From Candidatus Gallibacteroides avistercoris (GTDB lineage Bacteria; Bacteroidota; Bacteroidia; Bacteroidales; CHK158-818): a stretch of 7,601 bases of DNA. This document shows, one piece after another, positions 7,028-7,601 of this stretch (position 1 is its first letter; every line of letters begins with the position of its first letter). The DNA is taken from contig DVNA01000171.1 of assembly GCA_018714665.1 (NCBI GenBank), forward strand, positions 1 to 7,601. Direction: 5' to 3'. Below the pieces are notes generated by a model that did not search any database, was not told the origin of the DNA, and was given only the letters and a program-made list of their open reading frames with translations. The position numbers were made by a program, and so were the translations under genes.

Positions 7028-7420
7028 CTATTTTTCGGACTTCACTACCGGATAATTGTGCTTGATCCAATCGTCCAACCCTTTATCCAGATCATATATC
7101 TTCTTAAATCCTGCTTTCGATAACTTGTCAGCTGCTTTTTTGCTGCGCACCCCTCCTTTACAATACACCGCAACCGGCTTTCCGGCATCCAACGCTTGAA
7201 TCTGCTTGTCAAAGTCGAGACTCTTAATATCCATATTCACAGCCTTCTCGATATGTCCTTGACGATACTCCTCGGGCGTACGAGCATCTACAATCTGAAT
7301 GGCATCATCAGACAACAGTTGCTGAAACTCAGGCGTAGACATCGACTGATAATTCTTTTGCTGCGAACAACTACCTCCAATAAACGGCAATAACATCAGA
7401 AGAAGAAATAAATTTTTCAT
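7028..7420 (-). CDS. Rhodanese-like domain lipoprotein
   Basis: This 130-residue protein carries an N-terminal lipoprotein signal, with a short basic start (MKN), a hydrophobic run LFLLLMLLPFIGG, and Cys18 in GGSCS as the probable lipidated residue. The -3 position is glycine rather than the usual leucine. It is therefore likely a membrane-anchored, periplasm-facing or surface protein. Residues about 25-125 form one rhodanese domain: VDARTPEEYRQGHIEKAVN with Asp45 and Arg47, then the active-site loop CKGGVR (87-92) with catalytic Cys87. Single-domain rhodaneses move sulfane sulfur through a cysteine persulfide, but donor and acceptor are unknown here. The ATG at 7420 is preferred to a TTG at 7426 because it puts the lysine directly before the hydrophobic stretch. 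AAGGA lies about 11 bases upstream of that ATG. Export makes it unlikely to be a direct partner of the cytoplasmic thiamine enzymes despite proximity. Confidence 0.93.
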   Translation of the reverse strand: MKNLFLLLMLLPFIGGSCSQQKNYQSMSTPEFQQLLSDDAIQIVDARTPEEYRQGHIEKAVNMDIKSLDFDKQIQALDAGKPVAVYCKGGVRSKKAADKLSKAGFKKIYDLDKGLDDWIKHNYPVVKSEK

Positions 7421-7601
7421 AAACAAGATTTCCTTTTTTCAGTTTTAATATATAACAAATTCACATCTCAAAAGTTGCCACGATAACTCTTACAAAATAA
7501 GTAAATACAACCGAAACAAACCAAAGAAAAATCGCCAGACAAGACACCAATTTACCAAAGCGTACACCAATAAGGACCTATTAACCTGAGATGACAGGCC
7601 G
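7421..7601. other. AT-rich non-coding region at the window end
   Basis: No open frame with coding character is visible on either strand. The region holds the rhodanese leader and its possible promoter. At the very end, CCTG (7585-7588) and CAGG (7595-7598) could pair as a four-base stem, and an ATG at 7591 leads off the window; neither can be judged without the next bases. Confidence 0.6.
7493..7525 (-). promoter_or_regulatory. Possible Bacteroidetes-type promoter for the rhodanese gene
   Basis: On the minus strand, TTTG (7525-7522) is followed after 21 bases by TTATTTTG (7500-7493), which matches TAnnTTTG at all specified positions but one. Spacing is within the range usual for the Bacteroidetes -33/-7 pair. 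The leader to the ATG at 7420 would be about 65-70 bases. The surrounding DNA is very AT-rich, so a chance match is possible. Confidence 0.4.

Noticed and set aside
7421..7426. Two-codon longer rhodanese start at TTG
   Set aside because: The ATG at 7420 gives a better lipoprotein signal start; the TTG adds only Met-Phe before it.
7583..7601. AACCTGAGATGA-like sequence recalling parts of the TPP riboswitch (CTGAGA and AACCTGA)
   Set aside because: The required upstream GGGGTGC element and paired regions are absent, and the window ends before any remaining core could be seen.

Overview
The window is ordinary chromosomal DNA from a member of the Bacteroidota, most likely order Bacteroidales. 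Three things point there. The histidyl-tRNA synthetase has a Bacteroidales-type N terminus (MAKPSIPKGTRDFSP). Start codons mostly lack Shine-Dalgarno sequences. The possible promoters resemble the Bacteroidetes TTTG / TAnnTTTG type rather than the sigma70 type. Genus cannot be fixed from this stretch.

Positions 2-5015 are the 3' part of a thiamine biosynthesis operon, all on the + strand: the end of thiE, then thiG, thiC, an unrecognised helical (HEAT-like) protein gene, thiH and a thiF-like gene. Genes overlap or are separated by no more than 12 bases, so this is one transcript. Its promoter, any TPP riboswitch, and presumably thiS lie upstream of the window. ThiC makes the pyrimidine (HMP-P). 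ThiH cleaves tyrosine to dehydroglycine, the ThiF-like enzyme should activate the sulfur carrier ThiS, and ThiG assembles the thiazole phosphate. ThiE then joins the two halves. Using ThiH (radical SAM) rather than the oxygen-dependent ThiO fits an anaerobe.

Positions 5016-5146 are a short non-coding gap with a weak terminator-like hairpin and a possible -7 promoter element. Positions 5147-7015 hold hisS followed six bases later by a PaiA-like GNAT acetyltransferase gene, probably co-transcribed. A small exported rhodanese lipoprotein gene (7028-7420, - strand) converges on the GNAT gene. The last 181 bases are AT-rich and non-coding as far as can be seen, and contain a plausible promoter for the rhodanese gene.

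No mobile element, CRISPR array, RNA gene or clearly new system is visible. The two points most worth a second look are the ThiF-like protein, which lacks every cysteine used for zinc binding and sulfur transfer in E. coli ThiF, and the unknown HEAT-like gene embedded between thiC and thiH.
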